Origin: CALMKX01 sp036274895
GTDB taxonomy: Bacteria > Acidobacteriota > Thermoanaerobaculia > Multivoradales > SZUA-115
Length of the DNA: 64,000 nt
Assembly: GCA_036274895.1 (NCBI GenBank)
Contig: DASUEU010000037.1
Location: 248,001 to 312,000 of the forward strand
Direction of reading: 5' to 3'
Below are positions 1 through 8,143 of this stretch, piece by piece. How positions within the stretch are numbered: the first letter of the stretch is position 1; every line of letters starts with the position of its first letter. A model generated the notes under the pieces. That model worked only from the letters and a program-made list of their open reading frames with translations, was not told the DNA's origin and searched no databases. Position numbers and translations under genes: made by a program.

Positions 1-606
1 CAGCCGGCGCTGGCGGTCCAGCATCTCGAGGGCCGAGAAAGGCGACTCGCGAAGCCCATCCGTCTCCTGCTGGCCCCTTGCAGCAGCAGCCCGGAGCTCA
101 GCCCTTGGCGTGGTCGTCCGCAGCGCCGTGTACACCCCGGCGAGGGGCAGCACGGTCTCCGCCGCGCTCCCGGGCGTGCCAGCGTCCGGAATCGGCAACC
201 GCACCAGCCGGTGGCGCTCCAGGAGCCAGGAGAGGTAGCTGCTGCGCAGGGCTTGGGGGGACGGGGGGTTGGCAGGGCGAGGCGGCGGAGTGGGGGCGGG
301 CTCCTGCGGCGCGGGGGTCTGCGGGGGCTGGGTCTCCTCCGCAGCCCTTCTACCGCGCCACCGCTCCCAGAGAAGCACGGCTGCCGCCCCCAGCCACACC
401 ACAATCTGCACCAGCCCCGCGAGCCCCTCGATGGTGGCCGAGTTGGTGCCGGCGAACTTGAGCAGCGGAGGTAGCCAGGTCGGCACGAAGACACCGACCA
501 CGACGAGACCCAAGGCGACGAGACCGGGGAGCAGCCACCTGCGAATCAAGGCCCGGGACCTCCCTTCCACTGGCCAACCATCGCTCTCGCCTTGCCGAGA
601 AACCAT
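1..606 (-). CDS. Membrane-anchored probable NACHT-family NTPase, N-terminal part (cut by window edge)
   Basis: An open frame of 202 codons runs from an ATG at 606 to the window edge without a stop. After about 20 polar residues comes a hydrophobic segment (about 25-43, LLPGLVALGLVVVGVF), a short loop, and a second one (about 62-80, LAGLVQIVVWLGAAAVLLW). An RR-rich stretch and a Pro/Gln/Ala-rich linker follow. The next part, SYLSWLLERHRLVRLP and VLPLAGVYTALRTT, resembles the region just before the NACHT P-loop in SUMF1/NACHT-type bacterial STAND proteins. The P-loop itself would lie outside the window. This suggests two N-terminal TM helices anchoring a cytoplasmic STAND ATPase. The family call is inference from a short stretch; the coding call is firm because the frame stays open with sensible protein composition. 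Confidence 0.7.
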   Translation of the reverse strand, partial: MVSRQGESDGWPVEGRSRALIRRWLLPGLVALGLVVVGVFVPTWLPPLLKFAGTNSATIEGLAGLVQIVVWLGAAAVLLWERWRGRRAAEETQPPQTPAPQEPAPTPPPRPANPPSPQALRSSYLSWLLERHRLVRLPIPDAGTPGSAAETVLPLAGVYTALRTTTPRAELRAAAARGQQETDGLRESPFSALEMLDRQRRL

Positions 607-993
607 GGTTTACCAAGCTTGGAACCAATGTGGGTGGAGTCTACCAGCGGGGAGGGGAGATTCCTCGCTTCGCTCGGAATGACAGCGGGGCAGTGGTTGG
701 TGGAGGCGAAAGCCGGGCGACGCATGCGTCGCCCCTACACCGGCGGACCGGACCGCCGTGGCGGTTTCCCCCGTCGCGCAGCGACGGATCGACCGTAGCC
801 GGGGAGTTCACTCCCCGGCGATGCACCCCGGGGAGGCCCCTCGGCTTCGCTCGGGGCGACGTCGGGGCCGTCAGCCGTGAAGAAAAGCGGCGACACGTCG
901 CCGCACTCCAAAGGGGCCCGCAGCTGGGCGCTGCCTTCCCCCGTCCCGTCAGGGACGTTCATGGGTAGCGAGGGATTTCAATCCCTCGCGAGC
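607..993. repeat. Intergenic repeat block 1 (composite palindromic repeats)
   Basis: No gene is supported in this 387-base gap. It holds modules that recur elsewhere in the window. Module C, a CCTCGCTTCGCTCGG-like core, occurs near 656-684 and 834-862. Module A is a GTAGGGGC-type palindrome at 715-738. Module B, at 772-820, combines a GCGCAGCGACGGATCGAC segment with a hairpin: 9-bp stem, TTCA loop, 798-819. The same modules return at 13.4-13.6, 15.2-15.5 and 42.5-42.6 kb. They look like a dispersed intergenic repeat (REP/MITE-like); no transposase gene is visible. Confidence 0.75.
968..989 (-). terminator. Hairpin just after the DHS-like gene
   Basis: GCGAGGGATT (968-977) pairs perfectly with AATCCCTCGC (980-989) across a two-base loop. 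It begins five bases past the TAG stop of the deoxyhypusine-synthase-like gene on the minus strand. There is no T-tract, so it may be an intrinsic terminator of atypical form, a 3'-end stabiliser, or part of the neighbouring repeat block. Confidence 0.4.
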
Positions 994-1974
994 CTACCCC
1001 GCCAACAAGTACGCGAACATCAGCGGCGCCACGATGGTGGCGTCGGACTCGATGATGAACTTGGGGGATTGGATGTCGAGCTTGCCCCAGGTGATCTTCT
1101 CGTTGGGCACGGCGCCGCTGTAGGAGCCGTAGGAGGTGGTCGAGTCGCTGATCTGGCAGAAGTAGCTCCACAGCTTGACCGGGCGCTCGAGATCCTGCTG
1201 GATCAGCGGCACGACGCAGATCGGGAAGTCCCCAGCGATGCCGCCGCCGATCTGGAAGAAGCCGATCTCGTGCTCCTTGGTGGTGTCGAGATACCAGTGG
1301 ATCAGCTTGTCCATGTAGTGCAGGCCGCCCTTGACCGTGTCGAGCCCCACCTCGCCGCGCACCGTGGCGGCCACGAACATGTTGCCCAGCGTCGAGTCCT
1401 CCCAGCCGGGCACGAAGAGGGGCAGGTTGCGCCGCGCCGCTTCGGCCAGCCAGGAGTCCTTGGGGTCGATCTGGTACTGGTCGGAAAGCTCCCCGGCGTT
1501 CAGGATCCGGTAGAAGTACTCGTGGGGTAGGGACCGCTCGCCGGCGTCGTGGGCCGCCTGCCAGTGGCGGAGAATGGTCGACTCCACCCGGCGCATGGCC
1601 TCTTCCTCGGGGATGCAGGTGTCGGTCACCCGGTTCAGGCCCTTTTCCGCCAGGGCCCACTCTTCCTCCGCCGACAGCCCCCGCCAGTTGGGGATGCGCC
1701 GGTAGTGGTCGTGGGCCACCAGGTTGAAGAGGTCCTCTTCCAGGTTGGCGCCGGTGCAGCAGATGGCGTGGAGCTTCTCGCGGCGGATCATCTCGGCGAG
1801 CAGAATGCCCATCTCGGCCGTGCTCATGGCGCCGGCGAGCGTCACCAGCATGCGGTTGCCCTTGCCGAGCTGATCCTCCCAGGCGGCGGCCGCCTCGACC
1901 ACCGTGGCGGCGTTGAAGTGACGGTAGTGGTGGCGCAGGAAGCTGCGCACCGCGGGGAAGTCCTTGGTCATCAT
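994..1974 (-). CDS. Deoxyhypusine synthase-like protein
   Basis: The 326-residue product matches the bacterial deoxyhypusine-synthase-like family over its full length. Diagnostic stretches are TLAGAMSTAEMGI (about 45-57), ICCTGANLEEDLFN (71-84), QIGGGIAGDFPI (241-252) and SYGSYSGAVPNEKITWGKLD (281-300). True deoxyhypusine synthase transfers the butylamine part of spermidine to an active-site lysine within a GGGxPK-type loop. Here that loop reads GGGIAGDF, with no lysine, so classical chemistry is unlikely. Bacteria lack eIF5A; some family members act in polyamine metabolism, but the substrate here is unknown. The ATG at 1974 is chosen over a frame extension to 2049 because homology starts there and AAAGG lies upstream. 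It is 13 bases downstream of the phosphofructokinase stop, so the two are probably co-transcribed. Confidence 0.9.
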   Translation of the reverse strand: MMTKDFPAVRSFLRHHYRHFNAATVVEAAAAWEDQLGKGNRMLVTLAGAMSTAEMGILLAEMIRREKLHAICCTGANLEEDLFNLVAHDHYRRIPNWRGLSAEEEWALAEKGLNRVTDTCIPEEEAMRRVESTILRHWQAAHDAGERSLPHEYFYRILNAGELSDQYQIDPKDSWLAEAARRNLPLFVPGWEDSTLGNMFVAATVRGEVGLDTVKGGLHYMDKLIHWYLDTTKEHEIGFFQIGGGIAGDFPICVVPLIQQDLERPVKLWSYFCQISDSTTSYGSYSGAVPNEKITWGKLDIQSPKFIIESDATIVAPLMFAYLLAG

Positions 1975-1987
1975 GGGTCGGTACCTT

Positions 1988-3091
1988 TCACTCCGGCTCG
2001 TCACCGAGAGACAGCCCCATGTCCCGGGCCGCCAGCAAGCAGTCGTCATCGAGGGGCACCGTGCGCATGCGGCCGGTGACGCTCGACAGCGGCACGGCCC
2101 GCACGTCCGGCGGGTCCAGGGCGACCATGATCGAGCTCTTGCCCTGGGCGATCAGCCGCACCGCCGCGGCCCCGAACTCGAGGGCGAGGATGCGGTCCCG
2201 GGAGGTCGGCCGGCCGCCGCGCTGGAGGTGGCCGAGCACCACACAGCGGGTCTCCTTGCCGGTCTGGGCGGCGATCTCCGCCGCCACCTTCTCGCCGATG
2301 CCGCCTAGCCGCCGCTCCCGCCCGGCGGCCTCGCCGTCCTTCCACACCATCTCGCCGTCGACCGGCTTGGCCCCCTCGGCCACCACCACGATCGAGAAGT
2401 GCCGGCCCTGGGCCTCGCGGTCCATGATCTTGCGGCACACCGCCTCGATGTCGTAGGGGATCTCGGGGATCAGGATCACGTCCGCCCCGCCTGCCACCCC
2501 GGCATGGAGGGCGATCCAGCCGGCGTAGCGCCCCATCACCTCGACCACGAACACCCGCTCGTGGGACTCGGCGGTGGTGTGCAGCCGGTCCAGGGCCTCG
2601 GTGGCGACGGTGACCGCGGTGTCGAAGCCGAAGGTGGCCACCGTGCCGGCGAGGTCGTTGTCGATGGTCTTGGGCACGCCGACGATCTCCATGCCCTTCT
2701 GGGCCAGGGCGCTGGCGATGCGCATCGAGCCCTCGCCGCCGATCGCCACCAGGGCGTCGAGGCCGAGGTTCTTGTAGCTGGCGACGATCTCGTCCGAGCG
2801 GTCGATGATGGTCACCGAGCCGTCGGGGAGCTTGAAGGGATACTCGAGGGGATTGCCGCGGTTGACGGTGCCGAGGATGGAGCCGCCGAGGTGAGTGAGG
2901 CCGCGCACGGACTCGGGGGTGAGCTGGACGAGGTGGCTGGTGTCGAGCAGACCGAGGTAGCCCTTGCGCAGGCCGATGACCTCCCAGCCCCGGCGGCATG
3001 CCGACAGCACCACGGCGCGGATGACGGCGTTCAAGCCCGGGGCATCCCCCCCACCGGTGTTGACGGCGATTCTGCGGATCTTGCGCTTCAT
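1988..3091 (-). CDS. pfkA: 6-phosphofructokinase (group III, ATP- or PPi-type)
   Basis: Phosphorylates fructose 6-phosphate in glycolysis. The product (367 aa) has the PFK core: N-terminal NTGGGDAPGLN (11-21), nucleotide loop GGEGS (118-122), catalytic PKTIDND (140-146) with the two Asp residues, and MGRYAGW. The position equivalent to E. coli Gly104 is glycine (ATP-type) and that equivalent to Gly124 is lysine (found in PPi and mixed-group enzymes). This Gly/Lys mix is typical of group III enzymes, whose phosphoryl donor cannot be settled by sequence. The start at 3091 is preferred to 3112 because GAGGAG sits eight bases upstream. It is divergent from the YbdK-type ligase. Confidence 0.93.
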   Translation of the reverse strand: MKRKIRRIAVNTGGGDAPGLNAVIRAVVLSACRRGWEVIGLRKGYLGLLDTSHLVQLTPESVRGLTHLGGSILGTVNRGNPLEYPFKLPDGSVTIIDRSDEIVASYKNLGLDALVAIGGEGSMRIASALAQKGMEIVGVPKTIDNDLAGTVATFGFDTAVTVATEALDRLHTTAESHERVFVVEVMGRYAGWIALHAGVAGGADVILIPEIPYDIEAVCRKIMDREAQGRHFSIVVVAEGAKPVDGEMVWKDGEAAGRERRLGGIGEKVAAEIAAQTGKETRCVVLGHLQRGGRPTSRDRILALEFGAAAVRLIAQGKSSIMVALDPPDVRAVPLSSVTGRMRTVPLDDDCLLAARDMGLSLGDEPE

Positions 3092-3185
3092 GAGGTCTCC
3101 TCGGCGCGCCATCTTACCCTCTAGCCCCCGGCGGGGGCAGTGCTAGACTCCCGCGCAATTCCAGGCCCCCGGGAGCCCGACACGC

Positions 3186-4292
3186 ATGCCCAAGCGCCCC
3201 TTCACCATCGGCATCGAAGAGGAATACCAGATCATCGATCCGGAGACCCGGCACCTCACCTCCTACATCCAGCAGTTCCTGGACAGCGGGCGCTTGGTGC
3301 TCAAGGACCAGATCAAACCGGAGTTCCTGCAGTCCCAGGTCGAGGTGGGCTCGAAGATCTGCCACTCGATCGAGGAGGCCCGCGAGGAGCTGGCCAAGCT
3401 GCGGCACACGGTGATCGGCGTCGCCGAGGAGCACGGCACGCGGGTGGCCGCGGCCTCCACCCACCCCTTCTCGAGCTGGATGGAGCAGCGCATCACCGCC
3501 GGCGAGCGCTACACCAAGCACGAGCGCGAGATGGCGGACGTGGCCCGGCGCCTCCTGATCTTCGGCATGCACGTCCACATCGGGATGGAAGACCGCGACC
3601 TGATGATCGACGTGATGGACCAGGCCCGCTACTTCATCCCCCACCTGCTGGCGCTGTCGACCAGCTCGCCCTTCTGGTACGGCCGCGACACCGGCCTCAA
3701 AAGCTACCGCTCGGTGGTCTTCGAGAGCGTGCCGCGCAGCGGCCCGCCGCCGGCCTTCGGCTCCTGGCACGAGTACCAGCAGTTCATCGAGACCCTGATC
3801 AAGACCAATTGCATCGAGGACGGCACCCGCATCTGGTGGGACATCCGGCCGCACTCGAAGTTCCCCACCCTGGAGTTCCGGGTCACCGACATCTGCACCC
3901 GGCTCGACGACGCCATCTGCCTGGCGGCGCTGATCCTCGCCATCGTCACCAAGTTGATCGAGCTGCGCCGGCACAACATGTCGTGGCGCCGCTATCGCCA
4001 CCACCTGATCACCGAGAACAAGTGGCGGGCGGTGCGCTACGGCATCAACGGCAAGCTGCTCGACTTCGGCCGCCAGGAGGAAGTGCCCTTCCCCGAGCTG
4101 GCCCTCGAGCTCCTGGCCCTGGTGGACGACGTGGTGGACGACTTGGGCGTGCGCCATGAGGTCGAGCACGTGCACACCATCCTCGCCCAGGGCACCAGCG
4201 CCGACCGCCAGCGCAAGGTCTTCGAGGAGACCAACGACATGCAGGCCGTGGTCGACCACCTGATCGCGGAGACGCGGCTGGGCTGCGGGTAG
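3186..4292 (+). CDS. YbdK-family carboxylate-amine ligase (GCS2 family)
   Basis: The 368-residue protein belongs to the glutamate-cysteine ligase type 2 (YbdK/EgtA-related) family. It starts with FTIGIEEEYQIID, the usual metal and substrate motif, followed by EFLQSQVEVGSKIC, RVAAASTHPFSSW, HVHIGM (His pair near 133-136) and WWDIRPHSKFPTLEFRVTDICTRLDD. Family members join a carboxylate, often glutamate, to an amine using ATP. The physiological substrate of the YbdK branch is uncertain. The gene stands alone on the plus strand and converges with the C25-like gene, whose stop is only seven bases away. A TGCTAGACT extended -10-like sequence lies at 3141-3149. Confidence 0.9.
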   Translation: MPKRPFTIGIEEEYQIIDPETRHLTSYIQQFLDSGRLVLKDQIKPEFLQSQVEVGSKICHSIEEAREELAKLRHTVIGVAEEHGTRVAAASTHPFSSWMEQRITAGERYTKHEREMADVARRLLIFGMHVHIGMEDRDLMIDVMDQARYFIPHLLALSTSSPFWYGRDTGLKSYRSVVFESVPRSGPPPAFGSWHEYQQFIETLIKTNCIEDGTRIWWDIRPHSKFPTLEFRVTDICTRLDDAICLAALILAIVTKLIELRRHNMSWRRYRHHLITENKWRAVRYGINGKLLDFGRQEEVPFPELALELLALVDDVVDDLGVRHEVEHVHTILAQGTSADRQRKVFEETNDMQAVVDHLIAETRLGCG

Positions 4293-4299
4293 GGGACCC

Positions 4300-5721
4300 T
4301 CACCCCGCCAGCTTCACGGCCGGATCGCCGAGCAAGAAGTAGTTGCGGGCGTCGTGGGCGGCGGTGTAGAGGGCGACCAGGCTCTCGTGCTCGCGGATCT
4401 CCCCGGCCCGCAGACTCTCGATCTCCTCCGCCAGCTCAACCCTCAAGCGCAAGGCTCGGTCCCGGAAGGGCTCCAGGGCGGCGCCCACGGGCAGCCCGTC
4501 GAGGAGCATGTCGAGCCCTTCCTCGAACGGCTGGCGATGGTCGCCCAAGCCCTTCCAGAGGAACGAATAGCCCCAGGTGCGCTCGAGGTGGCCGATCACC
4601 GCCAGCGCGCCGCCCCCGGGGTGGGCCAGCAGCCGCTGGGGCAGGCGGGCAAGCAGGGGGGCCGGAGCCAGGCGCCGGGGCTCGCCGCTCTCCCGCTCGG
4701 GGTAGGCGTCGAGCTCCGGCGTGCCCCAGCCGTGGCAGGCGAAGAGAAAAGCCACCAGCCCGGAGAGGTCGGCGTCCCGGCCCACCAGGTCGGCGGCGGC
4801 GAAGGTGTGCTCGGGGGGGATGGGCCCCCGGCCCGCCCAGGCCTGGTCTCCGGGGAAGTCCTGGCAGACCAGGGCCCCCTGCTCCTCGCGCTGGCGGGGA
4901 TGGCCCGCTCCCCAGCTGATGCCGTGGGCAGCGGCGAAGAGCAGGGCCGGGGTGGCGGCCCCGCCCAGTAGCTCGCCGAGCCGGGCCTTGGTGGCCGCGT
5001 CGGCGAGGTGGGCGGCCACCGGGCGGCCCGCGGCCTTCTCGGCGGTGCGCCGGGCGAGCGGCGCCACCAGGCGGTCGCAGGTCTTCGCCATGGCCCCGTC
5101 ACCGGGGTTGCGGGCGCCGAAGAAGGCCAGCTCGCGCCGCTTCGGACCCTCGCCCCGAGCCTGCGCCACGACCGACCGGGCGTAGCTGCCGTGCTCGGCG
5201 GCGGTGTCGAAGGCCAGGCGGCCGACGTTGTAGGAGCGGCCGAGCCTCTCCTGGATCTCGAAGGGGATCTGCTCCGGTCCCCCCACCAGCAGCAGATGGC
5301 AGGGGAAGCGTTCGGGGTCCGGGGCGTCCGGGCTGAGGCCCAGGCGCTGGGCCAGCTCGCGGAAGCCCTCTCCCGGGCGATAGCCCTCGGGTCCCTCGAG
5401 CTGACGGTAGTGGCGCCCGGCCTCCTCGCGGCGCAAGGCGAGCAGGGGCTCGAGGGCGCGGCGGACCTCGGGGTCCCCCTCGGCGGGGAAGAGCACCGCC
5501 CAGCCGGAGGAGGCGAGGTCCTTCTCCAGCACGCCCCAACGGCCACCGAGATCGCCCTCCCGCCGGCGCTCGACCTCCCGGCGGTCGCGGGCCGCCTCCG
5601 CCGGCGGCAGCCGCAGCCCGGTGGCGACGCGGAGGGCCAGGTCGAGATCGAGGTCCCGGCCCAGGGGCCGGCCGGTCTCGCCGTCGAGGCCGGTGCCGAG
5701 CAGCAGGTCGTCATCGTTCAT
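4300..5721 (-). CDS. C25 (gingipain)/caspase-like peptidase-fold protein, last gene of the CHAT-STAND operon
   Basis: The 473-residue product has no signal peptide or TM segment. Its middle resembles C25/caspase-like proteins that accompany CHAT and STAND genes. A probable catalytic His lies in ALLFAAAHGIS (H266) and a probable Cys in AFLFACHGWGTPE (C329), in the His-then-Cys order of the caspase fold. Other family stretches are QGALVCQDFPG, GGALAVIGHLERTWGYSFLW (369-388) and a C-terminal ARNYFLLGDPAVKL. The ATG at 5721 is preferred to an in-frame start at 5778: GAGGAA lies upstream, and the start overlaps the STAND stop by 11 bases, implying translational coupling. The role is inferred: a cytoplasmic protease activated by, or acting with, the preceding STAND and CHAT-SIR2 proteins. 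Proteolytic activity is unproven. Confidence 0.8.
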   Translation of the reverse strand: MNDDDLLLGTGLDGETGRPLGRDLDLDLALRVATGLRLPPAEAARDRREVERRREGDLGGRWGVLEKDLASSGWAVLFPAEGDPEVRRALEPLLALRREEAGRHYRQLEGPEGYRPGEGFRELAQRLGLSPDAPDPERFPCHLLLVGGPEQIPFEIQERLGRSYNVGRLAFDTAAEHGSYARSVVAQARGEGPKRRELAFFGARNPGDGAMAKTCDRLVAPLARRTAEKAAGRPVAAHLADAATKARLGELLGGAATPALLFAAAHGISWGAGHPRQREEQGALVCQDFPGDQAWAGRGPIPPEHTFAAADLVGRDADLSGLVAFLFACHGWGTPELDAYPERESGEPRRLAPAPLLARLPQRLLAHPGGGALAVIGHLERTWGYSFLWKGLGDHRQPFEEGLDMLLDGLPVGAALEPFRDRALRLRVELAEEIESLRAGEIREHESLVALYTAAHDARNYFLLGDPAVKLAG

Positions 5722-8143
5722 CGCCGGTTCCTCGCAGCTCGGGTTGGCAGGAACGCTCCGAACGGTCCCAGCCCTCACCCTGGGGCAGGAAGTGCTCCGC
5801 CTCCTGCCGGGTGAAGTCCCGGCCGGCGAGGTTGCAGGCGAGCTGAGCCCAGCGGTCGGGGTCGAGCTCGAAGCGCCGGCCGGAGCCCCGACTGTCCACG
5901 GCGAAGAGGGCCTTGCCGTCTCCTGCGAAGGCGAGGCTCACCCACTCCGCCTGCGGCTCGCCGAGAGGGCCGGCGGCGAGGCTCCGGGTGGGCAGGTGCC
6001 AGAGATAGATGCCCCAGCCGGGGGCGAAGCCGGCGATGAGGTGCTCCGTCTCGCCGCGCCGCGCACGGCGGGAGCCCGGCGCCAGGTAGTGCCCCACGGG
6101 GGGGCTCAGGGCGAGCAGGGTGAGGGGCCCCGGCGCCCGGCCGACGAGGCGATCGGCGGCGGCGAGGTCCAATCCCGAGGGGGGCGACAGGTGCAGGGAG
6201 CCCTCGGCATCCGCCCGCAGTGTCGTGCCCGGAGGGATCGCGAGACGCGGCCGGGCCTGGCTGATCTGCCACCAGGCTCTCCTCAGCATGTCAGGCGCCG
6301 CGACCGCCGCCGTCGCGGGCAAGGGGATCTCGCCGGCGTCGCCCCCGCCCTGGGCCATTTCGTTCCCGGGCAGCCAAGGCCCTTCGAGCGAGGAGGCGGC
6401 GGCCAGCCGCTCGCTCGGGCGGGCCAGCAGGTCGGCGAGCACTCGTCCGTTCTGCACCCGCTCCGCCCTCACCCACGGCCACTCCCGGAAGTGGATCCAG
6501 TCCACGTAGATCGACTCCCGGGCCAGCAGCAGGGCCAGCTGGGGCTCAACCTCGCGCTGCAGCAGGGCCTCCTCACTCAGGCGGCCGGGGCGGCCGAAAG
6601 TCAGGAAGCTCCTGAGCACCGCGCCGACCAGCAGCACGATCAGGCTCAGCAGGGCCAGCACCCCGCCGAAGCTGAGCCAACCGATCACCCGGCGCTGGCG
6701 GGAGTGCCCTCTCTCCCGCTCCTCGACGCAGGTCGCCACGAACCTGCGGGTGAGCGGATCCTCGAACTCCCCGGGGAGGCGTCGCCACGGCCGGAGCCAC
6801 TCTCGGCCGGCCCGCCACCACCCAGGGAACCACCCTCCGGCCCGCTCCCGAGCCTCCCTCCGCCGGGCTCGGCGCCACTGGCGCAGGCTCGCCAGGCCGA
6901 AACGGAGCAAGACCTCCTGGTGCCCCGGGGCGGCCTCGCTCCAGTCGAGGGCGTGCTTTTCGAGGGGGGACGCGCCGGCCAGGGAGGCCCGGTTGCTCTC
7001 CAGTACCGGCCGCACCAGGCGGTCGTGGGCCAGCTCGATCCAGCGGGCGGTGCCGCGGCTCTCCTCGCGCAGCAGGTGGCGTCCCACCATAGTCTCGATC
7101 ACCGGCTCGGGGAGGCCCGCCCCCTCGCCGCGCAGCACCGGCTGCCGTGCGCCACCGGCGCTCACCAGCCGGCTGCCGATCCAGGTGCGGATCTGGGCTT
7201 GCGAGACCTCCGCCGTGGCCGCGGCCTTCACGGCCTCCTGGTAGTAGCGGGCGAGGGCGACGTCCGCCCGGCCGGCCTCGCCGAGGGCCCCGGCGGTGAT
7301 CGGGCAGGGGCCCTGGGCCTGGGTTCGCTGCCACAGCTCGGAGCACACCACCTGGAGGTGCACGGGTTCGACGGTGGGGCCCGGCTCTGAGCGGCTCGGC
7401 TCACCCGGCCGGCCCACCTGCACCGTCGCCAAGTCCTCCACCAGCTTCCTGGCCGCCGCTTCCTCGAAGTCCACGCTTTGCGCCTGCGCCGGGCCGACGA
7501 CGGCCGCCACGGCTTCCTCGCGGGTCAGCGGCTCGAGGCGCAGGCGGGTGCGCAGGCGATCGGGAAGCCATGGCGCCAGGGCCTCGAGCGGCGCCAGGTA
7601 GTCCTCGCGGATCGAGATCAGGGCCAGCACCCGGGGGAAGCGGTCGAGGGCCAGGGTGAGCTGGCGGCAGAAGTCCTGCCGCTGCGGCCAGAGGCCGGCG
7701 TGGGCCTTGAACAGCTCCTCGAGCTGATCCAGGTGGAGGAAGACCTGGGTGTCGGCGTCGAAGCCCCCGAGCACCCGGGCGAGACCGTCGGCCAGGCTCT
7801 CCCCGCCGGGCGGCCCCGAGGCGCTCGGAGACGTGGCCAGCGAGGCCAGGGCCGCGGCAGTGAAGACGTTGGCCCCCGGCGGCAACGCCTGGGGCTCGAG
7901 CTCGGCCAGCACCCGGGCGGTGGGCAGCACCCGCACCTCGCGCTCCGCGAGGCTCGGCACCAGGCCCGCCGAAACCAGCGAGGACTTGCCGGCCCCCGAG
8001 GGGCCGAACAGCAGCACCGCCCGGTGAGTGAGCAGCAGCGAGCACAGGCGCCGGGTGGTCGCCCTGCGGCCGAAGAACAGGCCCGCCTCCCGGGCCATGA
8101 AGGGGCGCGGGCCGGGGTAGGGATTGTCGGGCCGCTCAGCCAT
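5711..8143 (-). CDS. nSTAND1-type NTPase with transmembrane segment
   Basis: This 810-residue protein opens with the nSTAND1 signature NPYPGPRPFMAREAGLFFGR (7-26). The Walker A loop GPSGAGKSSLV follows at about 47-57 and a Walker B-like FLHLDQLEELF at about 135-145. The sensor-region ELAHDRLVRPV is at about 370-380. One TM helix (about 486-512) comes next, then about 300 residues that may be a degenerate beta-propeller (WVSLAFAGDGKALFAVDS near 735). STAND NTPases act as switches that oligomerise on sensing a trigger and activate an effector. Here the neighbours on both sides carry caspase-fold domains, so they are natural effectors. Its start overlaps the CHAT-SIR2 stop by eight bases. The C-terminal portion presumably lies across the membrane and could sense an envelope signal (inference). 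Confidence 0.88.
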   Translation of the reverse strand: MAERPDNPYPGPRPFMAREAGLFFGRRATTRRLCSLLLTHRAVLLFGPSGAGKSSLVSAGLVPSLAEREVRVLPTARVLAELEPQALPPGANVFTAAALASLATSPSASGPPGGESLADGLARVLGGFDADTQVFLHLDQLEELFKAHAGLWPQRQDFCRQLTLALDRFPRVLALISIREDYLAPLEALAPWLPDRLRTRLRLEPLTREEAVAAVVGPAQAQSVDFEEAAARKLVEDLATVQVGRPGEPSRSEPGPTVEPVHLQVVCSELWQRTQAQGPCPITAGALGEAGRADVALARYYQEAVKAAATAEVSQAQIRTWIGSRLVSAGGARQPVLRGEGAGLPEPVIETMVGRHLLREESRGTARWIELAHDRLVRPVLESNRASLAGASPLEKHALDWSEAAPGHQEVLLRFGLASLRQWRRARRREARERAGGWFPGWWRAGREWLRPWRRLPGEFEDPLTRRFVATCVEERERGHSRQRRVIGWLSFGGVLALLSLIVLLVGAVLRSFLTFGRPGRLSEEALLQREVEPQLALLLARESIYVDWIHFREWPWVRAERVQNGRVLADLLARPSERLAAASSLEGPWLPGNEMAQGGGDAGEIPLPATAAVAAPDMLRRAWWQISQARPRLAIPPGTTLRADAEGSLHLSPPSGLDLAAADRLVGRAPGPLTLLALSPPVGHYLAPGSRRARRGETEHLIAGFAPGWGIYLWHLPTRSLAAGPLGEPQAEWVSLAFAGDGKALFAVDSRGSGRRFELDPDRWAQLACNLAGRDFTRQEAEHFLPQGEGWDRSERSCQPELRGTGDER

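Noticed and set aside
78..474. Plus-strand open frames in the first 500 bases
   Set aside because: They are antisense to the partial membrane protein, which has TM segments and a plausible NACHT-like region.
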